From Streptomyces sp. NBC_01788 (lineage in GTDB: Bacteria > Actinomycetota > Actinomycetes > Streptomycetales > Streptomycetaceae): a stretch of DNA of 64,000 bases. Both the position numbers and the translations under genes were made by a program. Below, in pieces: positions 24,550 to 33,914 of the stretch. Below the pieces are notes generated by a model. The model saw nothing but the letters and a program-made list of their open reading frames with translations, was not told the origin of the DNA and made no database searches. Numbering within the stretch: the first letter of the stretch is position 1; every line of letters begins with the position of its first letter. The stretch covers positions 1 through 64,000 of the forward strand of contig NZ_CP109090.1 of NCBI RefSeq assembly GCF_035917575.1. The letters are read 5' to 3'.

Positions 24550-26739
24550 CTACTCCCCTTCCCCGGAGGCCGGGTCGGTCTTGATGAGGTTGGCGAGGTT
24601 GAACACGGCGCCCGCCTCTTCGAACTGGGCTTCTGCCCACAGCACGGTCTGAGTGCCCTGGTGCTTGACCATGCCCGGCGAGACACCGAGCCGGAAGGTG
24701 CCCGGTACCGGCTTGCCCTCGTCCGTGTACGGCAGGACGTCCAGCGGGGAGGGCCCGGTGGAGGGGTAGACGATGCAGTCTGTGCCGATCGCGACGGGGT
24801 AGCGGCCGGTCGCGGCAGCGGTCTTGAGGATCTTGCGGTGCATCCCGATCCGGACGGTGGCCAGCACGGCGGCCCGGATGTCGGGGCGCCACGTCTCCCG
24901 CGCGAGGGCCGGCCACGGCTCGTAGTACGGCACCTGGCCCCGGCTGCGCTGCCTGAGTTTGCCGATGCCGCCCTTCGCCGTGGACTTGATCGCGTTCAGC
25001 AGCAGCGCCATCGTCGGGTCGACCTGCTTGTGCACCGTTATCGCGTCCAGGAACTCCTGGCCGCCCATCGTCGTGGTGACCCCGAGGTCGGCCATCGTGG
25101 CCACGTACGCGTCCCGCAGCCGGTTGTACCAGGGGTCCAGGTAGCGGCCGGATTCCAGACGTACGTGCGCCTCGATCGGCGCGACCTCGAACCCCAGCTC
25201 CTGCGCGTAGGCGACGGTGGGGGTGGCGTACCAGGCCGGGCCGGTCGGGCGGTCGCCCTTCGGCGTGAACGGCGAGGGCAGCAGGCCGGCGTCCAGGGTG
25301 CGCCCGCCGGTCTCCACGCGGGACAGGTCGACGTGGCTCAGGTCGACCAGCCACGAGCCGGGCACCTTCGGGTCGAAGACCGGGTTGCCGGTCAGGTGGG
25401 TGGGGGCGCCCAGGCCGACGGTGAGGCCGTTGGTGGCCGCCGCGAACGCCATGTTGACGTCGATGGCGACCAGGTACGGCAGCATGCACTCGTCATCGGT
25501 CAGCGGCCGGCACCAGTCGTACGGCTCCTCCATCAGCATCTCTGCCGGAGTGCGCAGGTGGTGGCGCTCGAACTTTCCCTTCAGTTTCGGGTGCTCGTCC
25601 GGGACCTCGCACTCCACGTGCTCGTACACCGCCGTCAAGGCGTCCGTGTTGAGGGCCCGCTCGAACTCGCCGGTGGTCTCGTTCTTCTCCGCGCGGGTCG
25701 GCGGCCGTAGCGCGGTCATCAGCTCCAGGCCGGTCGTCGACGTGGTGCCGCGCGGCGTCATCACCCGCTGCGCGTACGTGCCCAGGTACCGGGCGAGGTC
25801 GGCTGGGTGCATGCCCGGCAGCTGCGGGTCGTCCTTCTTGTCCCACTCCCGGGCGTCCAGCGCGTTCCACGACGGGATGCACAGTTGCACGCAGCGCCGC
25901 CGGGGGCCCTCCGGGTCGCGGAAGAGGCGCGCCCATGGCCCCAGTCCGCGCTGGGTGAGCTGGAGTTCGGCCCGCTGGATCTGCTTGACCACCTTGTGGC
26001 TGTCCTTGAGCCGGCCCGTACGCCGTTCCTCGTCCGACAGGGCGGCGGGTAGGCCGTAGCGCTCCAGGGCGGCCGGGGTGAGGACCAGGATCGGGTCGGC
26101 GTCGCGGCCGTTGCGGTGCAGGCGGGTCTGACCGAGGCGGGCTTCGGTGATGGTCCAGTCGACCAGCGCGGGCAGCGACTTGGCGGGCACGTCCAGGACC
26201 AGGCCGCCGACGCAGTAGGCCGACACCTGCCCGTCCTCGCAGTCGACGACGGCGAGCGGGCCGTTCTCGAAGCGCGGGTCGACGACGGCCGCTGGGGCGG
26301 CGGTCTTCTTCACCGCCTTCTTCGCGGACGGCCGCCGCGACGTCGACGCCGGCCTGGTGGAGCTCGCCGCTGGGTGGGCGGGCGGCTTGGCAGCGGCCGG
26401 CGCCATCGCGGATGGGGTTTCCGGAGCGGAGGTGGTGGTGAGCGTGTCCGGCACCGCAGAGTCGGGGGCCGTCTCGGTGGCGGAGGCGGGGAAGCGCACG
26501 GTGAGGCCTTCGAGCAGCCGGGCGTACGCGGTGCGCTGCGGCGGCCGCGGTTCGTTCTTACCCGCCTCCCAGTTCGCCACCGCCTCCCGACGTGTGCCGA
26601 GCACCTTCGCAATGTCGGTCTGCGTCAGACCGGCGGCCTCACGCAGGCGCCGACGTTCCGCAGGGGTCGGCAGGTCGTTCTGGTCGACCCGATTCAGCAG
26701 CGCATCGACATTGTTGAGCAGCTCGTTCTCAGTGGGCAC
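24550..26739 (-). CDS. tap: Telomere-associated protein Tap
   Basis: 729 residues from GTG 26739, chosen because GGAGGTGAG sits at proper distance; the frame is open to 26814. An N-terminal XRE-type helix-turn-helix LREAAGLTQTDIAKVLGTRR (about 30-50) is followed by an Ala/Pro-rich linker and a large conserved C-terminal region (ALRPPTRAEK, DVNMAFAAATNGL, PFTPKGDRPTGPAWYATPTV). Tap binds the folded 3' overhang of telomeres and recruits Tpg. Length, domain order and the tpg gene directly downstream match known tap-tpg operons. Confidence 0.92.
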   Translation of the reverse strand: MPTENELLNNVDALLNRVDQNDLPTPAERRRLREAAGLTQTDIAKVLGTRREAVANWEAGKNEPRPPQRTAYARLLEGLTVRFPASATETAPDSAVPDTLTTTSAPETPSAMAPAAAKPPAHPAASSTRPASTSRRPSAKKAVKKTAAPAAVVDPRFENGPLAVVDCEDGQVSAYCVGGLVLDVPAKSLPALVDWTITEARLGQTRLHRNGRDADPILVLTPAALERYGLPAALSDEERRTGRLKDSHKVVKQIQRAELQLTQRGLGPWARLFRDPEGPRRRCVQLCIPSWNALDAREWDKKDDPQLPGMHPADLARYLGTYAQRVMTPRGTTSTTGLELMTALRPPTRAEKNETTGEFERALNTDALTAVYEHVECEVPDEHPKLKGKFERHHLRTPAEMLMEEPYDWCRPLTDDECMLPYLVAIDVNMAFAAATNGLTVGLGAPTHLTGNPVFDPKVPGSWLVDLSHVDLSRVETGGRTLDAGLLPSPFTPKGDRPTGPAWYATPTVAYAQELGFEVAPIEAHVRLESGRYLDPWYNRLRDAYVATMADLGVTTTMGGQEFLDAITVHKQVDPTMALLLNAIKSTAKGGIGKLRQRSRGQVPYYEPWPALARETWRPDIRAAVLATVRIGMHRKILKTAAATGRYPVAIGTDCIVYPSTGPSPLDVLPYTDEGKPVPGTFRLGVSPGMVKHQGTQTVLWAEAQFEEAGAVFNLANLIKTDPASGEGE

Positions 26740-26776
26740 TGAGCTCACCTCCATCAGCACCCTACGCCAAGCACTT

Positions 26777-26791
26777 ATTGGATCGATCAAT
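26777..26791. promoter_or_regulatory. Near-palindrome and TTGGATCG repeats upstream of tap
   Basis: ATTGGATCGATCAAT is palindromic except for one extra G. The element ATTGGATCG recurs at 26801-26809 and TTTGGATGG follows near 26816. The cluster lies 40-80 bases upstream of the tap start and is a candidate operator, possibly for Tap's own HTH domain. Confidence 0.45.
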
Positions 26792-26862
26792 GATTCGCGC
26801 ATTGGATCGCACATTTTGGATGGGGTGCGGGGCTTGGTCTGTGTGTCACAGCAGTGCTCCGG

Positions 26863-27396
26863 TCAACGGTCCACGGCGGGCAGGTGGGCCAGGCCGGTGT
26901 CGAGCATGATGCGGTCGACGGTCTCATGCAGAGCACTGTCGGCGCCGATGACGGTCTCAGTGCCGCCGGGCAACAGATCGCGCGGCCGGTACCAGTCGCG
27001 CAACTGCGTCTCGCTGACGTCGTCCGCGATCGGCTTGGTGGCGTGCCGGGCGAGGGTTTCACCGAACGGGACGTCCAGGTAGTAGCCGTGGGTCGGGCCG
27101 CGGTGGTCGGCGCGCAGCTCGGTGAGCATGTCGCCGTAGTGCTCGGCGTAGAGGATGCCTTCGATGACGACGTGGAATCCGGCGTCGAGGGCGTAGCGGG
27201 CGGTCAGGCCGATCAGGCCGATGTTCGCGGCGCCGGGCCGGTCCCGTTCACGGAGCACGATGCGGCGGAGGTTGTCCTGGCCGACGACGGCCAGGCCGCG
27301 GCCGAACCGTTCGCGCAGGCCGGCCGCGACGGACGACTTCCCTGAGGCGCTGTTGCCACGCAGGACGACCAGCCGGGTTTCTTCGGTGCCCACCAT
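26863..27396 (-). CDS. P-loop kinase (AAA_33 / zeta-like)
   Basis: 177 residues from ATG 27396 (a GTG lies directly before it). Walker A is GNSASGKSS near residues 15-23. VVGQDNLRRIVL, FHVVIEGILYAEHYG and GYYLDVPFGETLARHATKP are typical of small P-loop kinases that phosphorylate nucleotides, sugars or antibiotics, the family that also includes zeta-type toxins. The substrate cannot be told from the sequence. It points in the same direction as tap but is separated by a regulatory gap. Confidence 0.75.
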   Translation of the reverse strand: MVGTEETRLVVLRGNSASGKSSVAAGLRERFGRGLAVVGQDNLRRIVLRERDRPGAANIGLIGLTARYALDAGFHVVIEGILYAEHYGDMLTELRADHRGPTHGYYLDVPFGETLARHATKPIADDVSETQLRDWYRPRDLLPGGTETVIGADSALHETVDRIMLDTGLAHLPAVDR

Positions 27397-27621
27397 CACG
27401 CCAGCACGTTACCGACGGCCAGTGACACCATCGGAAGCATTGCTGGGTGGCTTCACCCCAGCGCTATCTCGGGCTGACTCATCATGTCAGGACCCGACGC
27501 AGGCTCTCAGGATCGACGGCCATATGGGGCCGTGCCGCTGCGGACGATGGGCAGATGGCGGAGATATCGCGTGGCGAAGGCCTTGCTCAGCAGGTGAACG
27601 CCGTCTGGGTACGGCGTCGGC

Positions 27622-28914
27622 TCATTTGCGCTTGGGCTCGTACGGGCTCCAGCCACGCAGGTAGGGGCGCAGGTCCTCTGGTGTGATCGTCGGAGGGTCC
27701 GGTAGTCGCGGGTTCTGGAGTACGGGGTCGATGCGGTCGGCGTAGGCCCGGGCCCAAGCGGTCCAGGCCGTGACTCCTTCGGCCGCTGCGGGATCGGTGT
27801 CCTGGTGGTCTTCCAGTGCGTCGCAGTAAGCGCGAATGACAGTGGCTTCCTGCCAGGCCTGCACCTGCGTGCGCAGGGTCTTCAGCCGGTGATCTTCCAC
27901 CAGGGCGGTGCGAGCCTGCTGCATCGCGGTCAGCCAGCGTTGGCGTGTCTCTTCCTCTTTGCGCTGCTGGGCCTGCCGTCGTTCGTAATCGGTCTGTGCG
28001 CGGTGGGCAATTTCTCGTAGGAGGGCGGGGAGTTTGTCTTCCAGGCGCCAGCGTTGCCGGTCTCCCCAGTGAGAGCGGCGGCCTCGATGCGCGTAGGTGT
28101 GCTGGAGGCTGAGGCCGAGTTGATGGGAGGGGCGCGTGGTGTGTGCGGTCACGCGTTGCCAGGCGTACTTCGCGCCGCTGGGGTCGGGGACCTCGTAGGC
28201 GCCTTCGTGGAAGGAGAGCGGGAAGGAACTGTCGCCGATGGTGATCACCAGGCTGGCGGCTGAGCCGGACTCGGGGTTGCTGACCGTGTAGTTCTTGGCT
28301 TCTGCTGCATGACAGAGGGCGTGGAGGATACGGCGGGCGCGGGGCTGGCAGTCGGGGCAGGCCGGGATGTGCGCTGTGGCGGCTGCGGGGTGCAGGTGGT
28401 CTGGGGGCAGGTCGTCGGGGACGGGGACGGTCTCGTCTGGGGACGTGGAGCGTCGTGGTGGTGGGCCTGGGCGCAGGGTGATGACCAGGTCGCCTTTGTC
28501 TCTTCCGGTGTGCTGGAGGTGGTGGCCGTCGGGGACCAGGTGGTCTGCGCGTGCGGTGTGCAGGGCGCGGCGCCAGCGGGCGCGCTCGTCCGGGGTGGGG
28601 TTGGCGATGTGCAGGGTGCCGCCGGCTTGCTGGAGTCTGCTGATCAGTTCGGCCGCCTCGGGTGCCGTCGGCGGGGCAGCGGCGCTCGAGGGCGGGGCGG
28701 GCGTGGCGTCGGCGTGAGCGAAGTGCTGGAGACCGGCTTCGGTGGGGGCAGCGGTCCAGCGGCCGTCGGTCCGGGGCGTGGTGACCAGGCCCCGGTTGCG
28801 CAGGGCGTAGACGGTCGCGGCGAGGCCGGAGTCGTCGGAGGTGATGGGTGTCTCGCCGTGGCAGATGCGGCGCAGGGCGTCGAGTTGGCGCTCGTTGAGC
28901 TTGGTGCGGGCCAC
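27622..28914 (-). CDS. Hypothetical protein, wHTH-like N-terminus and coiled coil
   Basis: 430 residues from GTG 28914 with GGAAG upstream. The N-terminus ARTKLNERQLDALRRICHGE, then TVYALRNRGLV, resembles a winged helix. A Pro/Ala-rich linker and a CPDCQPRARRIL segment follow. The C-terminal 200 residues are helical and charged (RRQAQQRKEEETRQRWL), ending WSPYEPKRK. Family not recognised. The next gene upstream (28952) ends 37 bases away in the same direction, so the two probably form one unit. Confidence 0.6.
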   Translation of the reverse strand: MARTKLNERQLDALRRICHGETPITSDDSGLAATVYALRNRGLVTTPRTDGRWTAAPTEAGLQHFAHADATPAPPSSAAAPPTAPEAAELISRLQQAGGTLHIANPTPDERARWRRALHTARADHLVPDGHHLQHTGRDKGDLVITLRPGPPPRRSTSPDETVPVPDDLPPDHLHPAAATAHIPACPDCQPRARRILHALCHAAEAKNYTVSNPESGSAASLVITIGDSSFPLSFHEGAYEVPDPSGAKYAWQRVTAHTTRPSHQLGLSLQHTYAHRGRRSHWGDRQRWRLEDKLPALLREIAHRAQTDYERRQAQQRKEEETRQRWLTAMQQARTALVEDHRLKTLRTQVQAWQEATVIRAYCDALEDHQDTDPAAAEGVTAWTAWARAYADRIDPVLQNPRLPDPPTITPEDLRPYLRGWSPYEPKRK

Positions 28915-28951
28915 GGAGCTTCCTGTCGTTGGTGCCCGGACGGTCGGGGTG

Positions 28952-29815
28952 TCAGTCGTCGCGTTCGGCCTGGCGCAGCGTCTCGAGGGGGATGCCGAGT
29001 TCGCGTTCGAACCGGTCGGCCGCTTTGGTCTGTCCGGCCTGGCGGAGGCAGCCGATCGACTGTTCCATGAGTTTCCCGATGCGGAGCACTTCGTCACGCA
29101 GGGCCTTCAGCTCCTCGTGGCTTTCCACCGCATCGGTGCCGCACCACTGACGCAGCAGGTCGCGGGCGGGTTTGGAGCTGCGGTCGACCTCGGCACAGAT
29201 CTCGGGGCTGATGTAGGTGCCGGGGTTCTTGCCTCGGCCGCGGTAGTAGTGGCCGTAGATCGCTTCTTGCTGTGCCTGGCGTTCGTGTTGATCCAAGAGG
29301 GTTACGAGGTGGTCGGCCTGAGTGCGGGCCAGGAGACGTGCCACCTCGACGGTGGTGGGCCAGGGTGCGGTCAGCGTGCCGTCGGTGTCGGTGAAGGCCC
29401 GCGGATCGGTGTGGAAGAAACGTTCGGGGACCTCGAGGAGCGCGGCCAGAGCGGGCACGTCTTCGATGTACAGCAGGCCTCGATCGCGGTAGTTGACGCC
29501 GAAGGTCACCAGCTCGTCCCAGAGGCGTTCGTCGAACAGAATGATGACCGCCCGGAAGGCAGGATCCTCGTCGTCCGGGCTGTCTTTCGTCAGTTCGCTC
29601 CACTGCTGCTCGCGGGCCAGCCACACGTCCTTGTTCTGCCAGAGGACGCGCAGCCGGGCCGGCGGCACCCACTCCTCGCGGCCCTCGGCGTCCTCGGCGA
29701 CGAAGCGCACTTTGATGCGCAGCGGGCGCTGTGCGCCGATCTTCAGCACCTCGACCTCTTCGACGGGGCCGTGGTGCGGTGCCGTTCGGTGCGCCCACCG
29801 CTCCCCCACTTCCAT
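28952..29815 (-). CDS. Hypothetical protein of tap neighbourhood
   Basis: 287 residues; ATG 29815 follows AAGGAGGAGCGGCGT. The N-terminal half is beta-rich (LRIKVRFVAED, WVPPARLRVLW), a possible SH3- or Tudor-like fold. The middle has RLLARTQADHLVTLLDQHER and GHYYRGRGKNPGTYISPEIC; the C-terminus is helical. No catalytic motif is seen. It is probably co-transcribed with the gene ending at 27622. Confidence 0.6.
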   Translation of the reverse strand: MEVGERWAHRTAPHHGPVEEVEVLKIGAQRPLRIKVRFVAEDAEGREEWVPPARLRVLWQNKDVWLAREQQWSELTKDSPDDEDPAFRAVIILFDERLWDELVTFGVNYRDRGLLYIEDVPALAALLEVPERFFHTDPRAFTDTDGTLTAPWPTTVEVARLLARTQADHLVTLLDQHERQAQQEAIYGHYYRGRGKNPGTYISPEICAEVDRSSKPARDLLRQWCGTDAVESHEELKALRDEVLRIGKLMEQSIGCLRQAGQTKAADRFERELGIPLETLRQAERDD

Positions 29816-29981
29816 ACGCCGCTCCTCCTTGCGTCACCGTCACGTCCACCATCCTGCTCCCGCGGTACCGCGGGGGCCGTGATTGTGGCTCCGCGGGCCG
29901 TCCTGTTCTGGGAGTGCCGTTCACACTGCCTGGAGGTACGGGGCGGGGCCCGGGAGCAGGCCCCGTGGTCGTCGAAGAGGT

Positions 29982-31166
29982 TCAGGGCCGGCGGAACAGT
30001 CGCCGCAGGGCTTTGCGCAGCCGGGCCAGCCGCGGCCGCGCAAACGTGATCGAGGCGGACGGCTGCGGCTGCGGCTGCGGCTGCGGCTGCGGCGATGCTG
30101 CCGTGTCTTTCTCGGCCGTCGCCACTGGCCGCGTCGGGTGCGCGGCGGGCGTAGGGGGCAGCTGGGTCTGTGCCTGGGTGAACTGGGCGCGGGCCTGGGC
30201 GCGTCGGTAGCTTTCGCGGCCGTGTTGGACGCGTTCCAGCTCAGCCATGGTCTTGGGTGCGGCGGCCAGCAGTGTGGGGGCGGTCAGGGCCCGCAGCGGA
30301 ACGGGGACCAGACCCCACCAGGTTGCATCCGTGGCCGGCCGGGGGTGGCTGATCTTCCAGTCCCGTTGGAAGGGGGCGGCTGGGCCTGTCCAGTTCTCTC
30401 CGGTGCGGGGTTGGTGGAGAACGGCGTGTCCGCCGAAGGGAATCAGCAGGAGTCCCTGGGCGCGCCAGGCGACGGCGACGGATGTGGCGGCCAGGCGGCG
30501 CTGGGTGGCGGTGGGGGTGAGGCGTTCCAGGCGCTGGTTTTGCCGGTGGAGGCGGACGGTTATCTGTCCGAGGTCGTGGGTGTGGGCGGGGGTGAGGCGG
30601 TCGTACAGCAGCCAGTGACGCGTGGTGGTGTCGTGGGCCGCGTGGGCCAGTTGATCGGCTTGGTGGGGGGACAGTTCGCTGGTGTAGGCGAGGTGGACGG
30701 TGGTGGTGCCGTGCGGGGCGTGCAGCCGCACGGCCAGCACGGGTGGGCAGTCGCCGTCTGCGATGGCGGTGACAACCAGCTCAATGTCCGTGCCGGGCTG
30801 GGCGGTGTGGAGGTGTTGGGCCAGGGTGCGGGCATGACGGACGGCCGCGGGGACGCTGGCTTGGCGGGCGGGGCTGGCGTTGCAGCGGTCCGGGTCGTGG
30901 CGGGTGTGGCGGAAGCGGGCGGTGTAGTCGGGGCGGGTGCGGGGGCCGCAGTACTCCAGGGGCAGGCCGCAGGCTAGGCAGCGGTAGCGGTCCTGGGCGC
31001 GCCCGCGGGGCAGACGCTGGGCCGGGCCGGCGGAGACGGTGAGGTCGAGCAGGAGGCCGGTGCGGGTGTCGAGGGCGATGTCCCCGCTGCGCGAGCGCGG
31101 CCGGCGGGCAGGTGCGGTGCGGGCCGGCACGGAGGCGGGGGCGGGCTGGGTGGTCTGCGCGGTCAT
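29982..31166 (-). CDS. Competence protein CoiA-like
   Basis: 394 residues from ATG 31166 with GGAG at 8 bases. The zinc-ribbon-like YRCLACGLPLEYCGPR followed by ARFRHTRH is the CoiA signature; a nuclease-type domain usually follows, here about residues 110-200 (ELVVTAIADGDCPPVLAVRL). The C-terminal tail contains a run of QP dipeptides encoded by a GGCTGC microsatellite, then a strongly basic end RLRKALRRLFRRP. CoiA is known from competence systems, but Streptomyces homologues on linear plasmids have no defined role. Confidence 0.65.
   Translation of the reverse strand: MTAQTTQPAPASVPARTAPARRPRSRSGDIALDTRTGLLLDLTVSAGPAQRLPRGRAQDRYRCLACGLPLEYCGPRTRPDYTARFRHTRHDPDRCNASPARQASVPAAVRHARTLAQHLHTAQPGTDIELVVTAIADGDCPPVLAVRLHAPHGTTTVHLAYTSELSPHQADQLAHAAHDTTTRHWLLYDRLTPAHTHDLGQITVRLHRQNQRLERLTPTATQRRLAATSVAVAWRAQGLLLIPFGGHAVLHQPRTGENWTGPAAPFQRDWKISHPRPATDATWWGLVPVPLRALTAPTLLAAAPKTMAELERVQHGRESYRRAQARAQFTQAQTQLPPTPAAHPTRPVATAEKDTAASPQPQPQPQPQPSASITFARPRLARLRKALRRLFRRP
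30060..30095 (-). repeat. GGCTGC hexanucleotide microsatellite
   Basis: About five to six perfect tandem GGCTGC units inside the CoiA-like gene encode a (Gln-Pro)n run. Unit gain or loss keeps the frame, so the linker length can vary by slippage. Confidence 0.85.
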
Positions 31167-31268
31167 GGGCGGGCTCCAAGACGAGGTCCGGGGAAGAGCG
31201 GTTCGTCTTGAGGTTGCGGCGGTGGGGAATTGTCCACACGGGCCGCTGAGGGTTCGTGCAGGTCGGCT

Positions 31269-31292
31269 CTGGACATTGTTGGCAATGTCCAG
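31269..31292. promoter_or_regulatory. Perfect 10-bp dyad operator between divergent genes
   Basis: CTGGACATTG (31269-31278) is mirrored exactly by CAATGTCCAG (31283-31292) with a four-base centre. It sits between the CoiA-like gene (minus) and the XRE-like membrane protein gene (plus), 31 bases before the latter's ATG. It probably binds a dimeric repressor, most simply the HTH domain of that membrane protein. Confidence 0.7.
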
Positions 31293-31322
31293 GACAACGT
31301 CATGGTGCAGGTGGGGGCGTGG

Positions 31323-33362
31323 ATGGCCGACGGCAAGAAGCGGGGGCGTAAGCCGGCACCGATCCGGGCGGAGACGCCTGAAGCACGGCGGCTGACGGTG
31401 TTTCTGCGCGAGTTGTGGGAGCGGTCCGGCAAGACCTACAACGATCTCGCGGCGGAGCTGAACTGGTCGCGTTCCAGTATCGGCAACCACTACAGCGGCG
31501 CTGTCCCATCCCGCCGGGTCGTGGTGCAGCTGGTGGAGGCGACCGCGTTGCCGCACGAGGTGGAACAGAAGAAGGCGGAAGCGGTCCGCCTGTGGGAACG
31601 CGCTGCCAATCCGCCCTCCGCCCAGGTAGCCGTGCGCCAGCAACCAGCCGGCACTCCCCCTGTGGTGGCCCGCTACCTGCACGACGGTCACTCCCGGTTA
31701 TCCGAGGTCGACCAGCAAAGCCGCCGGCTGGCCAGAGAGTTGGCGACCGCTCAGGAACTGGTGGTGATGCTGACCGCGCTCAACACCAGCCTCGACGCCC
31801 GCCTGCAGCAGCTGGCTACCGCATCGGATGAAGGCGACAGCGAGCAGGCCCAGCAGCAACTCGCCGAGGTACTGCATCATTTGGAGCAGACGCAGAAGGA
31901 TCTCGTGGAGGCCCGTCAGGCGCGTGATCAGGCAGAAGCGCTGGCCGCGACCGCCCGCCGCCGCTGTCTGGAGCTCGAAGAAGAACTTGCCCTGCTGCGG
32001 CTGCTCGATCCCGACACTGCCCCCTCCTCTGCATCTTCGGACCCGGAGGCGAGGCCGGACCTGGATACTCAGGCACTGCTCGCCGACCCGGCAGAAGCAC
32101 TACGCACCGCCCGGCGCCTGCTGGACGAGGGACGCGTCCTGCGTGCAGAAGCAGCCGACTTCCTGGGAGTGGCCGCTTCAACTGCCGCCACCAGCCAGGT
32201 GGTACGGCGCAGCGAGCGCTGGCAGGCCTCCACGCTCGTGCTGGGGCGGGCCCTGGGCTGCGTGCTGGCCATGAGCAGCGCAGCCGTCCAGGTCGCCACC
32301 CCTGCCGCCTGGCACCTTCTGACCGCTCCGGTGCTGATGCTCGGCGTTGTTCTGGCCATCGACCCATGGCACTGGATCGCCGTGGCCTGGCCCTGGATAC
32401 GCTCCGCCTTCCGCCGGGAGCCGCTCCCGCGACAGCTCCCGGTCCTGCTCGGTGATCTCGCTCCCCGGCTGATGCGCGGTCTGACAGCGATACTCGCGGC
32501 CGCCGGGGCCGGCTACACCACGTCCCTCGCCCGCAACGATCACCTGTGGTGGCTCTGCCTCACCCTTCCCGGTGCCGCGGTCATGGCGCTGGTCACGGTG
32601 TGCGGCTACGACCGCAGTCTTGCCCAGACGCTGCGCGCGGCACTCGCCGACGTACTCGCCGACCTCAAAGCCCCGGCCATCCCCGCCACGCAGCCGCCCC
32701 CCGGCCAGCGGCGGCTCCCAGTGCGGCAGCGGTGGCTGCAGATCCTGGACGGCCGGTGGATCGACACCCGCGCCGATGAAATCAAGGCTTTCCTGCGCCG
32801 ACCCTGGAGTCCCCACACGCCCTGGTGGCTGCTGATCTGCCTGACGCCGTTGGTGTTCCTCGCACTCGCTCCCCTCAGTGTGGTTCTCGAACGGTTCTTC
32901 AGCCCCCTGGCCAAGCATGCGGGCGCGGTGTGGGCCACCATCAACCAGCCCGTCACCCGCTTCTTCGCCACCCACACCGGCGGACTGCCGCTCACCGCGT
33001 CAGAAGTCCACACGTTGTGGCTGACAGGCGGAATCGCTATCGGCCTGCTCTCCGCCGCTACCCGTGCTTTCGCAGCCCGCTTGACCTGGGCGCTGTGGGG
33101 AGCAGCAACCATCTGGATGACCTGGACCGGCACACCCGCCACCACACGCCCCACAGCAGCCGGCCTGACCGCCCTCGTCTGGGGAACCGCCTCCGTCATC
33201 GCGCTCAACGGCCTCGGCTCACGCCCCCGCGTCACCACCATCAACCTCATCGGTGACGTCCACGGTGCCCTCCAAAAGCACCATTCCGCAGACTCGCCCG
33301 AGAGCAACACGAACGGCCAAGAAACCAACAGCACACAGCAACCACCAGCTGCCTCTGCATGA
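31323..33362 (+). CDS. HTH-coiled-coil-membrane protein
   Basis: 679 residues from ATG 31323, chosen because AGGTGGGG precedes it; the frame is open further upstream through the operator dyad. Residues about 20-75 form an XRE-type helix-turn-helix (LWERSGKTYNDLAAELNWSR). A coiled coil follows (about 130-245). From about 310 on there are several hydrophobic segments in pairs (LLTAPVLMLGVVLAI, LTAILAAAGAGYTT, PWWLLICLTPLVFLALAPL, LWLTGGIAIGLLSAA, TALVWGTASVIALNGL). This is a DNA-binding domain tethered to a membrane domain; similar proteins occur on actinobacterial plasmids with unknown function. Confidence 0.7.
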   Translation: MADGKKRGRKPAPIRAETPEARRLTVFLRELWERSGKTYNDLAAELNWSRSSIGNHYSGAVPSRRVVVQLVEATALPHEVEQKKAEAVRLWERAANPPSAQVAVRQQPAGTPPVVARYLHDGHSRLSEVDQQSRRLARELATAQELVVMLTALNTSLDARLQQLATASDEGDSEQAQQQLAEVLHHLEQTQKDLVEARQARDQAEALAATARRRCLELEEELALLRLLDPDTAPSSASSDPEARPDLDTQALLADPAEALRTARRLLDEGRVLRAEAADFLGVAASTAATSQVVRRSERWQASTLVLGRALGCVLAMSSAAVQVATPAAWHLLTAPVLMLGVVLAIDPWHWIAVAWPWIRSAFRREPLPRQLPVLLGDLAPRLMRGLTAILAAAGAGYTTSLARNDHLWWLCLTLPGAAVMALVTVCGYDRSLAQTLRAALADVLADLKAPAIPATQPPPGQRRLPVRQRWLQILDGRWIDTRADEIKAFLRRPWSPHTPWWLLICLTPLVFLALAPLSVVLERFFSPLAKHAGAVWATINQPVTRFFATHTGGLPLTASEVHTLWLTGGIAIGLLSAATRAFAARLTWALWGAATIWMTWTGTPATTRPTAAGLTALVWGTASVIALNGLGSRPRVTTINLIGDVHGALQKHHSADSPESNTNGQETNSTQQPPAASA

Positions 33363-33562
33363 TCTGCGCCGTCTACGGACCCTTCAGACGGCTCGGCGCC
33401 CACTTCCGCGCGGCTGGCGCTGGTTCTGAGCCATCCTGGAGCCGAACGGGTGGGAATGGCGGTTTACATGGCGAGTAGTGAGGCGATTTGCCTAGGCTGC
33501 CTCGGCATGAAGGGGCGGCCATCGGGGCCCGCCTCACGGTGATGGCTGCGGGAGAACAACCG

Positions 33563-33889
33563 GTGAACCGCAAAGGCGGGTACGGCAAGTTGGTGCGGGA
33601 CCGGATTCCGCAGATCATCCGCGAGAAGGGAGCCGAGCCGGTCACCTACGTCGCGGGTCCAGAGGAGTACCGCAACCGTCTACGGGACAAGCTCGGCGAG
33701 GAGGTCGCCGAGTTCCTGGCGGCTGACGACACCGAGGCGCCGGAGGAGCTTGCGGACGTACTGGAGGTCCTGCACGCGCTCGCCGCGGTCCTGGGGGTCG
33801 ACGCGGGGCAGCTGGAGAAGATCCGCGAGATCAAGGCGAGTGAGCGCGGAGGCTTCGCGGATCGGATCGTCTGGACCGGCAACCGCTAA
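33563..33889 (+). CDS. MazG-like nucleoside triphosphate pyrophosphohydrolase
   Basis: 108 residues from GTG 33563 (GGGAG eight bases upstream); an ATG at 33542 is an alternative. The N-terminus YGKLVRDRIPQIIREKG and the helical EEYRNRLRDKLGEEVAEFL, then PEELADVLEVLHALA, carry the ExxE and ExxD metal-binding pattern of all-alpha NTP pyrophosphohydrolases (E-E at the LGEEVAEF helix, E and D at EELADVLE). They clear non-canonical or signalling nucleotides. It is a single gene, likely housekeeping or defence-related. Confidence 0.8.
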   Translation: MNRKGGYGKLVRDRIPQIIREKGAEPVTYVAGPEEYRNRLRDKLGEEVAEFLAADDTEAPEELADVLEVLHALAAVLGVDAGQLEKIREIKASERGGFADRIVWTGNR

Positions 33890-33914
33890 CCGCGCGGCTC
33901 ATTCGGCCGTCGTT

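Noticed and set aside
23974..25710. Long plus-strand reading frame (578 codons) over tap-tpg
   Set aside because: Antisense to Tap and Tpg, whose motifs are clear; composition typical of a shadow frame.
30060..30095. GGCTGC tandem run as a possible regulatory or iteron repeat
   Set aside because: It lies within the CoiA-like gene and encodes a Gln-Pro run; a coding microsatellite explains it.
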